Shown one piece after another: positions 7,082-14,982 of a DNA stretch of 21,842 nt. Source of the DNA: Deltaproteobacteria bacterium (GTDB lineage: Bacteria; Chloroflexota; Dehalococcoidia; Dehalococcoidales; BS750m-G39); the NCBI GenBank assembly GCA_030606505.1, contig JAUWGI010000002.1, positions 1-21,842 of the forward strand, in the 5' to 3' direction. Below the pieces are notes generated by a model that made no database searches, was not told where the DNA came from, and worked only from the letters and a program-made list of their open reading frames with translations. The position numbers were made by a program, and so were the translations under genes. Numbering within the stretch: the stretch's first letter is position 1; every line of letters starts with the position of its first letter.

Positions 7082-7960
7082 CTATTGAGGTAGCAATTTC
7101 TCTTGTCTGAGAAATTGAATCAATCTTGAGGCAAGTTCTACCGGCTCGCCTTCAAGCAAGTCACCCTTCCTTTCGGCAATACCTCCAGACATAATCAGCC
7201 GCATCCTTTCTGCTGCCGAGAGGCTGCTATCGGGGGTGAAAATCTTTCTTGGCCTTGGCTTAGATGGTGACAATCGGACGGTGTGAGTTCTGGCTCCCCT
7301 GGAGCCAACCTCGTTCAAAGATAAACCAAGACCCTTTATATTGTATCGCTCGATCTTCCCCCTTTGTGCCGCTATCATAGAGGGCAAGCCTGGATATGTC
7401 GGCTTATTAAGCCCGGCTTCAACAGTAAGTAAAGCTGGAAGTGGGGTTTCCAATACCTCTCTATTGCCTCCTTCAAGCTTTCTTTGTACTACTACCTTCT
7501 TTTGGTCGGCCAAAACTTCAATTTTAGTGACCCCGGTGACCAGCGCTATGCCCAGCATGGCGGCAATGGCGCTGCCAACCTGACCGGCATTGGTATCAAT
7601 AGCTCGGACACCACAAAGGACGAGATCATATTGAAAAAGAGCGATCGCTTTCGCCAGCACCGTTGCGGTAGCATAGCCATCAGAGTCAGCAAAAGCAGGA
7701 TCACAAAGGAGAATTGCTCTATCAGCGCCAAAGGCGAGGCACTTGCGTAGGGTCATCTCAGCTGAGGACTCCCCCAGGCTGGTAAGAATCACCTGACCAT
7801 TGGTCTTTTCCTTGATGCGCACCGCCTCTTCTACAGCCAGCATATCGTAGGGGTTAACTATGTAGGCCAGCTCTTCGTTGACGATAGAATTTGTCTCTGG
7901 ATCTAGCTCGATGGGAATATTTATATCAGCTACTTGCTTTACACAGACCACTATGTTCAT
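7082..7960 (-). CDS. etfB: Electron transfer flavoprotein beta subunit (EtfB/FixA)
   Basis: This 292-residue protein has the EtfB hallmarks: N-terminal NIVVCVKQVADINIPI, NPYDMLAVEEAVRIKE, GADRAILLCD, and the nucleotide-binding loop GVRAIDTNAGQVGSAIAAMLG (about 120-140), the position that binds AMP or, in bifurcating members, FAD/NAD(H). It forms a dimer with EtfA encoded three genes upstream. It is longer than mammalian-type EtfB (about 250), as FixA proteins are. The ATG at 7960 is preferred over TTG 7966 because the GAGGG site is six bases before the ATG. The neighbouring FixC and FixX point to a FixABCX-type complex, which is known for flavin-based bifurcation. Whether this one bifurcates cannot be read from sequence alone. 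Confidence 0.92.
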   Translation of the reverse strand: MNIVVCVKQVADINIPIELDPETNSIVNEELAYIVNPYDMLAVEEAVRIKEKTNGQVILTSLGESSAEMTLRKCLAFGADRAILLCDPAFADSDGYATATVLAKAIALFQYDLVLCGVRAIDTNAGQVGSAIAAMLGIALVTGVTKIEVLADQKKVVVQRKLEGGNREVLETPLPALLTVEAGLNKPTYPGLPSMIAAQRGKIERYNIKGLGLSLNEVGSRGARTHTVRLSPSKPRPRKIFTPDSSLSAAERMRLIMSGGIAERKGDLLEGEPVELASRLIQFLRQEKLLPQ

Positions 7961-7979
7961 GACCAACCCTCAAAAATTG

Positions 7980-8249
7980 TTAACCATAGCGCAGGCAGAC
8001 GCCAAAACCGCCCCTGGGATAGCTCCAGTCGATAGCGCCTTTAAGGCAAGCTATACGACAGGCGCCGCATTCTACACAGCTATGCCAGATAAAAGTAACC
8101 TCGCCATCTTTCAAGGTATAGTTCTGAACTGGACAGACATACAGGCATGGCTTGTCAGCGCAATCCTGGCAGACCTCGGAATTGACCCTGATATGGGGGA
8201 CTTCATCCACGCTGAATCTGGTCTGTCTCAGCTTATCCTCTATTATCAT
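7980..8249 (-). CDS. fixX: Ferredoxin-like protein FixX
   Basis: This 89-residue iron-sulfur protein carries electrons from the FixC flavoprotein. Eight cysteines fall in two groups: Cys27, 30, 35 and 39 (CQDCADKPCLYVCP) and Cys58, 61, 64 and 68 (CVECGACRIAC). The tail GAIDWSYPRGGFGVCLRYG is diagnostic: FixX and the C-terminal end of ETF-quinone oxidoreductase share W-x-Y/P-R-G-G-x-G-V. Its ATG overlaps the fixC stop (ATGA), so translation is coupled, as expected for subunits of one complex. Eight cysteines could hold two clusters, although classic FixX proteins may keep only one. Confidence 0.93.
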   Translation of the reverse strand: MIIEDKLRQTRFSVDEVPHIRVNSEVCQDCADKPCLYVCPVQNYTLKDGEVTFIWHSCVECGACRIACLKGAIDWSYPRGGFGVCLRYG

Positions 8250-9547
8250 AGCAGTGCCCGCCAGGCCTTTATAATATCTTTGACCGCCTGCAATAGCGAA
8301 ATCCTGCCTCTCATTTCATCTTTGACTAAAGCCAGCCATCTTTTCCGTGGTTGACCGTCGACACGAAAAAGCCTGTGGGCTGTTCCACAGGCCAGGGCAG
8401 GATACAATTCATAAAGCCGGGATTTTGCCAGAAGACCTGGAGTGCGTCTGAAGTTTTTGAGATCTTGAAGGACGAAGCTGCCGTTGAGCAGGGTCTCATA
8501 GTAAGCCAAGCTCTTCTTGGAGAAATCTCCGGCTTGCCTCGCCTTCTTCGCCGCCTCAGCGGCGGCAAAACCGGAGGCGATGGCAAAGTTCATCCCCTCC
8601 AGCACTAACCCGGTGGAGTATACTAAACCGGCAGCGTCGCCTACCAAAATGATGCCATCGCCGTAAAGTCTGGGCATGGCTTTCAGCCCACCCTCGGGGA
8701 TCAGATGACCGGAATACTCCTTAATAGTAGCGCCCTTTAGTAGTTCCTTGAGCACAGGGTGCTCCTTAAAGCTGTCTAATAGCTCGGCGATAGATAGTTT
8801 GCTTTCCCGGAGGCGATTCAAATTGGCCACTATCCCGATGGAGATGCTGGCCTTATTGGTATACAAGAATGCTCCTCCCTGGATGCCCTCAGTGCACGAG
8901 CCCACAAATTCACTGGCAACCCCTTCATCAGGGGAGAGATTGAACCTTTCCTCGATGGTTCTGCGGGGTAAGGCCAGTAGTTCCTTGGCGGCGACGGCGA
9001 AATCAGCCGGCGACGTTTTGTCCCTCAGCCTTGCCTTCTCGGCGAGGAGGGAGTTGGCCCCATCGGCAACAATAACCACGTCAGCGTACAACTCACCTTC
9101 ATCCCTTCTCGTCTTGATGCCAACCACCTTACCATCAGCCCAAAGAAGGTCATCAACCACCGTCTCCGGTATAAGCAGGGCTCCAGCCTGTTGTGCTTTT
9201 TGCGCATACCAACGGTCAAATTTGGCTCTCAGCAGGGTGAATCCATTATAGGGGGGATGGCCAAAGTCAGTATCCTTAAAGTCGAGTGATAGGGAAGCGG
9301 TCGGGGTGAGGAAGGTGGTGGTGTGCCTCGTTATATATCTCTCCACCGGGGCTTCGTGCCAAAAGTCGGGGACGAGTTTATGCAACACCTCGCTATAATA
9401 TAACGCGCCGCCAGACATGTTCTTTGCCCCGGGAGTCTCGCCCCGCTCAACGAGGGCGACTTTTAACCCCGCTTGTGCCAATACCAAGGCGGCGGTGGCA
9501 CCGGCTGGCCCAGCACCGACCACCACTGCATCAAACTTCTCTGTCAT
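8246..9547 (-). CDS. fixC: FixC-type FAD-dependent ETF:quinone oxidoreductase
   Basis: This 433-residue flavoprotein begins MTEKFDAVVVGAGPAGATAA, with the FAD GxGxxG at 11-16. The 'ERGETPGAKNMSGGALY' stretch is the FixC/ETF-QO signature. GDGIILVGDAAGLVYSTGLVLEGMNFAIASG near residue 310 is the second FAD contact and the membrane-side helix typical of the family. FixC oxidises or reduces ETF and passes electrons to quinone and, with FixX, to ferredoxin or flavodoxin. It starts one base after the etfA stop and overlaps fixX by four bases, so the three are one transcription unit. The C-terminal Fe-S domain fused in eukaryotic ETF-QO is separate here as FixX. Confidence 0.93.
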   Translation of the reverse strand: MTEKFDAVVVGAGPAGATAALVLAQAGLKVALVERGETPGAKNMSGGALYYSEVLHKLVPDFWHEAPVERYITRHTTTFLTPTASLSLDFKDTDFGHPPYNGFTLLRAKFDRWYAQKAQQAGALLIPETVVDDLLWADGKVVGIKTRRDEGELYADVVIVADGANSLLAEKARLRDKTSPADFAVAAKELLALPRRTIEERFNLSPDEGVASEFVGSCTEGIQGGAFLYTNKASISIGIVANLNRLRESKLSIAELLDSFKEHPVLKELLKGATIKEYSGHLIPEGGLKAMPRLYGDGIILVGDAAGLVYSTGLVLEGMNFAIASGFAAAEAAKKARQAGDFSKKSLAYYETLLNGSFVLQDLKNFRRTPGLLAKSRLYELYPALACGTAHRLFRVDGQPRKRWLALVKDEMRGRISLLQAVKDIIKAWRALL

Positions 9548-9548
9548 T

Positions 9549-10559
9549 CTATTGCTCCACCGATATCTCTCGTAAGCGTTGGGTTAGAGCCGCCAGCATC
9601 TCTTGGTAATCGCTCACAATGCCCATATCGGCCAGCTTGAAGAAGGGCGCATTTCGATCGTTATTAATAACCACAATAACTTTAGAGTCTTTCATGCCCA
9701 TAGTGTGGTAAATTGAGCCCGAGATGCCAAAGGCAAGGTATAACTTGGGAGCGGCGGTAAGGCCCGTTTGCCCGATCTGCTTCTCTAAGGGAACCCACCC
9801 TTTATCCACCGGCACACGTGATGCCCCGACACATCCGCCCAAAAGCTCGGCCAAATCCTTTAGCAGCTGAAAGCTCTCCTGGCTGTCTATTCCGCCGCCG
9901 CCGGCTATAATAACCTCAGCCTCATCAAGGCGAAGAGTTCTCGGGTCAGCTTTTATAAAGCCCGTTGTCCGGCTGCGTGTTGTCGCCGGTTGAGGCTCAA
10001 CCGTGATAATCTCTACCTTGCCATCGCTCTTGGCAGGTTTGGCATCAATGATGCCAGGTCGCATAGTGGCAATTTGGGGTCTGGATACAGGGCTGATAAC
10101 GGTAGCATCTAACTGGCCACCGTAAACAGGCCTTAGCGCCGATAGCAGGCCATCATCGCTTACCTCTAAAGCGGTGCAATCTGAAGCCAGTCCGGTCTTT
10201 AGTCGAGCTGCCAGCCTGGAGGCGAGGTCTCTGCCGAACACGGTGGCGCCGAACAATATCACTGCGGGGGTTTGTTCAGTGGCCAGGGTCGAAAGTGCCT
10301 CAGTGTATGCTTCAGGGGGATAGCCCGTTAGCGGCCGGTCATTGATAAAATAGACCTTATCGGCTCCATAACGTGAAAGCTCAGATGCCAATCCGGCGGC
10401 GTTATCCCCAAAAAGCAGGGCGCTAAGTTCCTCATCGAGCCTGTCAGCCAGCTTTCGCCCCCAGCAGACTAACTCCAGCGAAACCTCTTGTAGCTCGCCC
10501 AGCCTCTGTTCGGCCAGGACCCAGACCCCTTTATAGTTGTCTTCCGACACGGGCACCAT
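9549..10559 (-). CDS. etfA: Electron transfer flavoprotein alpha subunit (EtfA/FixB)
   Basis: This protein of about 336 residues is the FAD-binding partner of EtfB. The C-terminal FAD domain is unmistakable: GGGGIDSQESFQLLKDLAELLGG, GASRVPVDKGWVPLEKQIGQTG, then APKLYLAFGISGSIYHTMGM and VINNDRNAPFFKLADMGIVSD. The N-terminal half follows the usual alpha-domain pattern with FGATVFGRDLASRLAARL. The gene overlaps the 3' end of the preceding OYE-type gene, and the start is uncertain: GTG 10574, ATG 10559 and GTG 10550 are in frame. I give the ATG; GTG 10550 with GGGGATGG ahead is also plausible. The gene order etfA-fixC-fixX-etfB differs from the usual fixABCX, with etfB placed last. Confidence 0.92.
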   Translation of the reverse strand: MVPVSEDNYKGVWVLAEQRLGELQEVSLELVCWGRKLADRLDEELSALLFGDNAAGLASELSRYGADKVYFINDRPLTGYPPEAYTEALSTLATEQTPAVILFGATVFGRDLASRLAARLKTGLASDCTALEVSDDGLLSALRPVYGGQLDATVISPVSRPQIATMRPGIIDAKPAKSDGKVEIITVEPQPATTRSRTTGFIKADPRTLRLDEAEVIIAGGGGIDSQESFQLLKDLAELLGGCVGASRVPVDKGWVPLEKQIGQTGLTAAPKLYLAFGISGSIYHTMGMKDSKVIVVINNDRNAPFFKLADMGIVSDYQEMLAALTQRLREISVEQ

Positions 10560-12489
10560 CCCCGATTGAGTCACGGAGCTTGCGCGGTGAGAGACACTGA
10601 CCTACGGCATGAAGCTCCTTCACCTGCCCCTTGAGGGAGCGATACAGGGTATCGTTAGCCTCGCCACCTGAAGCGATAACCACCGTATCTACCCCTTTGC
10701 GCTCTCTTTCAGCTTTGGAAAATACATTGAACACGACTACTGTATCCCCTTTTATCTCCTTTACCTTGGTCAGTGGTGTTATGATAACCCCTTTACCTAG
10801 TAATCTATCATAAATGGCTACCAGAGTGCTTTCATCCACCTGGCTGCCAGCAAAAAGGGTCTTGGTCAATAGTTCAACCTTGGCCCCCCGGTCGGCCAAG
10901 AAATCGGCGACCTCTAATGGCTGCATGTGATACTCCTCATCTACCACCACTACATTGTTCCCCACCTTGACTCTTTCCTCGATAACCTCACGAATCTCTA
11001 CCACGTTGACCTTATCTGACCCCGGTAATTTCGGCTTGGCCGGTAGCGAGCCGGTGGCGACGACCACAACATCAGGGTTCTTGAGCTTAACCATGTCGGC
11101 AGTTACCTCGGTTCCTAAATGAACCTCAACGTTGAGTAACTTCATCTGGAATGTATAGTATCTGACAACTTCGGCGAAATCTGCCCTCCCCGGGGCTTTG
11201 GCTACTATATTCAGCTGTCCGCCCAGCTGCTTCTCTTTCTCGTAGAGAGCAACCTCATGTCCCCTCAAGGCGGCAACCCTGGCTACCTCCAGGCCGGCTG
11301 CCCCGCTGCCGATAACCATTGCTCTCTTTTTCTCGATCGCTGGCTTTAGGGCAAGTTCAGCCTCCCTCCCCGCCTCCGGATTGATGGCGCAGGTAAGAGG
11401 TACCGTGGCCTCAAATAGCGGGGGCCAACAGGCATCGTTGCAGGCAATGCATTTGCGAATCTCATCTAGCTGCCCTTCTCGTGCCTTATTTGGTAGCTCG
11501 GGGTCAGCGATGAGAGCTCTGGTCATGCCAATCATATCCGCCTGGTTATTGGCGAGGATAGTCTCCGCCTGTATCGGATCGTTGATCCTGCCTCCACAGA
11601 ATACCGGCAGGCTCACCACTTCCTTAATACCAGCGGCCAGGTAGGCAAATGGCCCCAGAGGGAAATACATGGGAGGAACATGGGGTGTGGGGTATGCCCC
11701 GGCAGCGATGTTCAGATAGTCCAGCTTGCCCGTGGCTTCTAATTTTTGGGCAATCACCTTGGTATCATCCAGGGTCAGCCCGTCCTCGATATACTCGTCA
11801 CCGTCCATCCTCATACCGACTACAAAATCAGACCCTACAGCGGCTCTAACGGCATCGATTACCTCGAGAGGGAGTCTGAGCCGATTCTCCAGGCTGCCGC
11901 CATATTCATCAGAGCGCTTATTAGTTGCCGGAGACATAAATGAGCCAAGGAGGAAGCTGATGACGGCTGAGATTTCAACGCCGTCGTATCCGGCCTCTCG
12001 CATCCTGGAAGCAGCGCTACCGTAGGCTTGTACTATCCCTTTTATTTCATCGATGTCCATTTCATGGGGCATTTCATGTGCGCCCAGGAAACTGGCCGGC
12101 AGGATGCCCTCCATTATCGGAGATGGAGCCAACGCCGCCCCTCCGTAGGCTCGAGGGCTGGCGTATTTACCCGAATGGTGTAGCTGTATGACCACCCTGA
12201 CATCATATTCTTGGATGGCTTTTACCATGGAGGCGAAGGCAGGGATGGCATTATCGTCCTGCGTTGCTACCAGGCGGTGTACTGTAGTGTACGGCGCGAC
12301 TCCGGCGTAAGGCATTATGATTAATCCCACCCCGCCCTTGGCTCTGGTCACGTAGTAACGCATCGCCCGCTCATTTGGCGCACTTATAGACGAGTGAAAT
12401 CTATGGGCGTGGGCATTCATAACTATTCTGTTGGGCACCGTCATTGGCCCGATCTTGAGCGGCGTAAACAGATACCGATATTGGTCCAC
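10531..12489 (-). CDS. OYE-type NADH:flavin oxidoreductase fused to FAD/NAD(P) domain, paralog 2
   Basis: This 652-residue paralog of 4703-6667 has the same plan: an FMN barrel (about 1-340), a [4Fe-4S] site with Cys347, 350, 354 and 367 (CIACNDAC, 12 residues, C), an FAD Rossmann fold with GSGAAG at 394-399, and the same C-terminal end (DSIGDGARVGRQL). The active-site segment after GYDGVEI reads SAVISFLLGSF (about 174-184). It has the normal family length, but Phe replaces the catalytic Tyr and no HGYL or EGYL motif remains. It is the first gene of the minus-strand series. It starts at GTG 12489 and overlaps etfA, so a direct electron link to ETF is a fair inference. Candidate reactions are reduction or oxidation of an enoyl-type or cyclic substrate; the substrate is unknown. 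Confidence 0.87.
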   Translation of the reverse strand: MDQYRYLFTPLKIGPMTVPNRIVMNAHAHRFHSSISAPNERAMRYYVTRAKGGVGLIIMPYAGVAPYTTVHRLVATQDDNAIPAFASMVKAIQEYDVRVVIQLHHSGKYASPRAYGGAALAPSPIMEGILPASFLGAHEMPHEMDIDEIKGIVQAYGSAASRMREAGYDGVEISAVISFLLGSFMSPATNKRSDEYGGSLENRLRLPLEVIDAVRAAVGSDFVVGMRMDGDEYIEDGLTLDDTKVIAQKLEATGKLDYLNIAAGAYPTPHVPPMYFPLGPFAYLAAGIKEVVSLPVFCGGRINDPIQAETILANNQADMIGMTRALIADPELPNKAREGQLDEIRKCIACNDACWPPLFEATVPLTCAINPEAGREAELALKPAIEKKRAMVIGSGAAGLEVARVAALRGHEVALYEKEKQLGGQLNIVAKAPGRADFAEVVRYYTFQMKLLNVEVHLGTEVTADMVKLKNPDVVVVATGSLPAKPKLPGSDKVNVVEIREVIEERVKVGNNVVVVDEEYHMQPLEVADFLADRGAKVELLTKTLFAGSQVDESTLVAIYDRLLGKGVIITPLTKVKEIKGDTVVVFNVFSKAERERKGVDTVVIASGGEANDTLYRSLKGQVKELHAVGQCLSPRKLRDSIGDGARVGRQL

Positions 12490-12547
12490 TGCGTACTCTT
12501 TTCTTATAAACAGGGGTAATTAAATGTACCTGAGCTTAAACCTTCTC

Positions 12548-12576
12548 ATTATTAATCACATTCTATCAGATTGCAA
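12548..12576 (-). promoter_or_regulatory. Candidate promoter of the OYE-ETF-Fix series
   Basis: On the minus strand TTGCAA (12571-12576) and AATAAT (12548-12553) are separated by 17 bases, about 60 bp upstream of the GTG at 12489. Both hexamers fit the sigma-70 consensus moderately. It lies inside the block, to the left of the right-hand repeat, so the cassette would carry its own promoter. The rest of the 203-bp gap holds the repeat and no other clear element. Confidence 0.35.
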
Positions 12577-12624
12577 GCTGTGTGTCGTCAGCAAGAAAGG
12601 GACACTTGGGGGGCTTGCTAAAGA

Positions 12625-12680
12625 ATATGCATGATACGGCGCATCATACGTCTTTATTATACCGGTTAAACCGTGCGTGG
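12625..12680 (-). repeat. 56-bp direct repeat, right copy (orphan dinB start and promoter)
   Basis: This copy is 53/56 identical to 1581-1636. On the minus strand it carries TATAAT and the start of dinB, giving a stub that reads MMRRIMHIL and then stops at 12618-12620. It lies 12 bp beyond the stop codon of the hdr operon. Two dyads are more perfect here than in the left copy: ATGAT-7-ATCAT (12631-12647) and CGGTTAAACCG (12663-12673). These could be a recombinase or repressor site. Confidence 0.9.
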
Positions 12681-12692
12681 AACGGGCTATCG

Positions 12693-13793
12693 TTAATCTA
12701 CAGTGGCGGCAAACTCTTCCGGCTTGAAGGTGGTAACCGGTAGTCCCTCGTCCAGGTCTCTCCCCGGCAGGTAATCAAAGGCGTTCTGGACCGCCCCGCC
12801 TGTTTTCAGGGCGACAGCCCAGAGCGGGATATTAACCGGGCACACGTCGCCACATAGGCCACAGCCTATGCAGGATATGCTCACGTGGAATAATCTTACC
12901 AGCTGGTAGAATGTCGGGGCGGGCAGGACGGGCGCGTACCCCTTCTTCCCCATCTCTGTTTCGTAGTAACGCTGGTCGTGCTCATCGCCGCCTGAATCGA
13001 AGAAGCATACCTTGCAGTAACAAACCGGGCAGACTTTATTGCAGTTACGGCAAACGATGCATTTCTCAAAGACCTTCTGTATGTCGGAGTCTTCCACCCC
13101 GAACTCATCAAGTAGCTCTTGTTTTCTGGCTTGCCTTTTAGCTCTGAGACTGTCAACTACCTCCGATTTAGCTTCTCCCTGGCTGAGCTCTCCGGCCAGG
13201 CCATCGGTAAACTGCTCTGCTTTATCGGTGTTCAGCTGTATCAGGCACTGTTTATCCAAGTCCTTGTTGCCAATCAGAGCCAGGGTTATATCGGCGTTAT
13301 AAGGCACGAAGTGCTCGCAGGCGGCGCAGGCGGGTCTTATGTCGGCAGCAATCTCGCCCTTTTTAACTGCCTCCCAGTATCCGGGGAGCTTCTCGCCGAT
13401 ATTCCCGTTGACACCTGTTTCCAGCGGGTAGACTCCGCCGCAGGTTGAGCTTATCAGCAGGAGATTGTCCAGGCTTCCCTGGCTTCGTTTGATAAGTTCC
13501 GTCAGCGCCCTCAGTTCGCAGGGTCTGACCACGGCGGCGATAGGCTCGGCGGCCGGTTCTACCAGTGTCAGGCGGGAAAGCACCTTGGCCGCGTCTACCG
13601 GCATCAACGGGAAAAGGGGCAAGGCCGCTTCGAGTGCGGCCGGGTCGGTAATGAGCGAATAGGCTACTCCGCCGCTTTCGCCTACCTTGCTGAAGGTAAA
13701 AACCCCCTTGACCTTGCCTCTTTCTAAAAGGAATCTGAGCAGTTCCAGCAGACATTGCTCGGCGCCTTTATTCAGTTTCAGTACCTTAGCCAT
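12693..13793 (-). CDS. FrhB/FdhB-like iron-sulfur oxidoreductase subunit, paralog 1
   Basis: This 366-residue protein resembles the beta subunits of F420-hydrogenase/formate dehydrogenase (FrhB/FdhB), which bind flavin and Fe-S clusters and pass electrons between complexes. The N-terminal half has VVRPCELRALTELIKR (90-102), ISSTCGG (Cys118) and RPACAAC (Cys156, 159). The C-terminal half has Cys245, 248, 251 and 255 (CIVCRNCNKVC), a CYCKVCFF extension (Cys258, 260, 263) and a second cluster at Cys308, 311, 314 and 318 followed by a Pro. No CCG domain is present, so it is not HdrB. The start has AGGAGG and overlaps the preceding paralog by eight bases. It is the last gene of the operon. The family placement is by motif memory; the precise electron partner is unknown. 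Confidence 0.65.
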   Translation of the reverse strand: MAKVLKLNKGAEQCLLELLRFLLERGKVKGVFTFSKVGESGGVAYSLITDPAALEAALPLFPLMPVDAAKVLSRLTLVEPAAEPIAAVVRPCELRALTELIKRSQGSLDNLLLISSTCGGVYPLETGVNGNIGEKLPGYWEAVKKGEIAADIRPACAACEHFVPYNADITLALIGNKDLDKQCLIQLNTDKAEQFTDGLAGELSQGEAKSEVVDSLRAKRQARKQELLDEFGVEDSDIQKVFEKCIVCRNCNKVCPVCYCKVCFFDSGGDEHDQRYYETEMGKKGYAPVLPAPTFYQLVRLFHVSISCIGCGLCGDVCPVNIPLWAVALKTGGAVQNAFDYLPGRDLDEGLPVTTFKPEEFAATVD

Positions 13794-14946
13794 CTCGCGC
13801 CTCCTGTTTGGCGGGGACCGCGGCGTGGGACTGCTCCACCTCTTCGAACTCCTCCTCCTGATAGACCCTCAGGGGGGGAGGTTCATCCCGGCTCCGGCCG
13901 GGGATATAGTCAAAGGCTTCCTGGTTTCTGTTCCCCACCAAGCTAAAGACCTGCGCCACCGGAATGGCGGTGGGGCAGGCGTCTTCACAGGCTCCGCAGG
14001 ATACACAGGAGAGAGACATGTGTAACATGCGCCCGATATGGAAGAGCAGGGTGTCGGGCGGCAGTCTCAGCCCGCCGGCTGCCTCCGCCCTCTTGAGGTA
14101 GTCTTCAAATGAGAATTGCATGTTGTCCGACTCGAAGAAACACTGCCGGCAGTAGCATATCGGGCAGACCCTCATGCAGTTATGGCAGTTTATGCACTTG
14201 CTGAAGGTATCAAGCAGTTTATCCAGGCCTTTACTCTTGGCTTCCAGCTCCTTCTGGGCCTGCCTTTTCTTTTCTACTCTGGCCCCGGTCAGTTTATCCA
14301 CCTGGTCCTTCCACCCGGATATGTCCTCTCCTGCGGCAATGCCGAGGCAGTCCAGGATGGCCTCACCCTTGGGGCTGTTGGGGATGAGTAAAATACCGCT
14401 AGCCTCTTTCCCCGGTACCCCTATGTGTAAATCTTCCGCCCCGGTGGTGGAGAATTTATCGCATATCTGGCAGATTGGCCGTATGCTCTCGCTAGGCCCC
14501 CCTTTAAGAATTTCGGCAAAGGCGTCTTCGGCTTTCTTTGGGTCCTTGGCCCATTCGGCCAGCGGCAGCGCCCCGGGACAATCGATACTGATGAGCCAGA
14601 TATTCTCTAAGTCCACCTGCCCCAGTTTGAATAGCTCAACCGTCGCCCTTAGTTCGCAGGGCCGTATCAGGGCGGCTATCTTCTTCTTCCCCTTGCCAGA
14701 CCGGGTGAGACTGGAAATGGCTTTGGCCCCCTGCACTGACATAACCGGGGGCAGGGGATAGGCATTTTTCAGGAGCTGCCCGTCTCCAATCAGTGAATAA
14801 GCGAATGAATCAGTCCCCGGCGCTTTGGCTGGCATGAGGACAGCGTCAAAACAACCCTGGCTGATTGCCTTTTGCAGGAAAGCTATAACCCTTTCTCTTA
14901 CCCCGCCTTCGGCGGGAAAAAGCGCACCTTTGTCATCGGGAGCCAT
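13786..14946 (-). CDS. FrhB/FdhB-like iron-sulfur oxidoreductase subunit, paralog 2
   Basis: This 386-residue tandem paralog of the next gene has the same motif order: LIRPCELRATVELFKL (94-109), ISIDCPG (Cys123), RPICQIC (Cys159, 162), CINCHNCMRVC (251-261), CYCRQCFF (264-271), and a second cluster at Cys314, 317, 320 and 324. Both end with a related FDYxPGR segment, then diverge; this one has a longer acidic tail (EEEFEEVEQ). The ribosome binding site GAGGT precedes ATG 14946. Tandem, translationally overlapping paralogs suggest a heterodimer, or two versions of one docking subunit for the HdrA proteins encoded upstream. I cannot tell which cofactor donor it serves (NADH, F420 or formate dehydrogenase). 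Confidence 0.65.
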   Translation of the reverse strand: MAPDDKGALFPAEGGVRERVIAFLQKAISQGCFDAVLMPAKAPGTDSFAYSLIGDGQLLKNAYPLPPVMSVQGAKAISSLTRSGKGKKKIAALIRPCELRATVELFKLGQVDLENIWLISIDCPGALPLAEWAKDPKKAEDAFAEILKGGPSESIRPICQICDKFSTTGAEDLHIGVPGKEASGILLIPNSPKGEAILDCLGIAAGEDISGWKDQVDKLTGARVEKKRQAQKELEAKSKGLDKLLDTFSKCINCHNCMRVCPICYCRQCFFESDNMQFSFEDYLKRAEAAGGLRLPPDTLLFHIGRMLHMSLSCVSCGACEDACPTAIPVAQVFSLVGNRNQEAFDYIPGRSRDEPPPLRVYQEEEFEEVEQSHAAVPAKQEARDG

Positions 14947-14982
14947 ATCGACACCTCTTATCGTACACTCTGGTCATTTGGC

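Larger units (their letters stand above)
1637..12624. mobile_element. Candidate 11-kb inserted block bounded by direct repeats (flavoprotein cassette)
   Basis: The block between the two 56-bp direct repeats holds ten genes. It separates dinB from the 3' end of the hdr-type operon. The right-hand repeat carries the dinB promoter and a truncated dinB start, so the two regions were probably once adjacent (hdr operon, then dinB, both leftward) and the block was added at the dinB 5' end. No integrase, transposase or inverted terminal repeats are visible inside. A 56-bp duplication is too long for ordinary transposon target-site duplication. Site-specific integration at an att-like site, or segmental duplication, are the alternatives. 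The island reading is inference. Confidence 0.4.

Noticed and set aside
12590..12619. Possible hairpin AGCAAG...CTTGCT as a terminator of the hdr operon
   Set aside because: Only six pairs with an 18-base loop and no T-run follow; too weak to call.
12693..14946. HdrB/HdrC assignment for the two Fe-S proteins at the operon end
   Set aside because: No CCG motif (CxnCCxnCxxC) is visible. RPCELRA and the Cys layout fit FrhB/FdhB-like beta subunits better.
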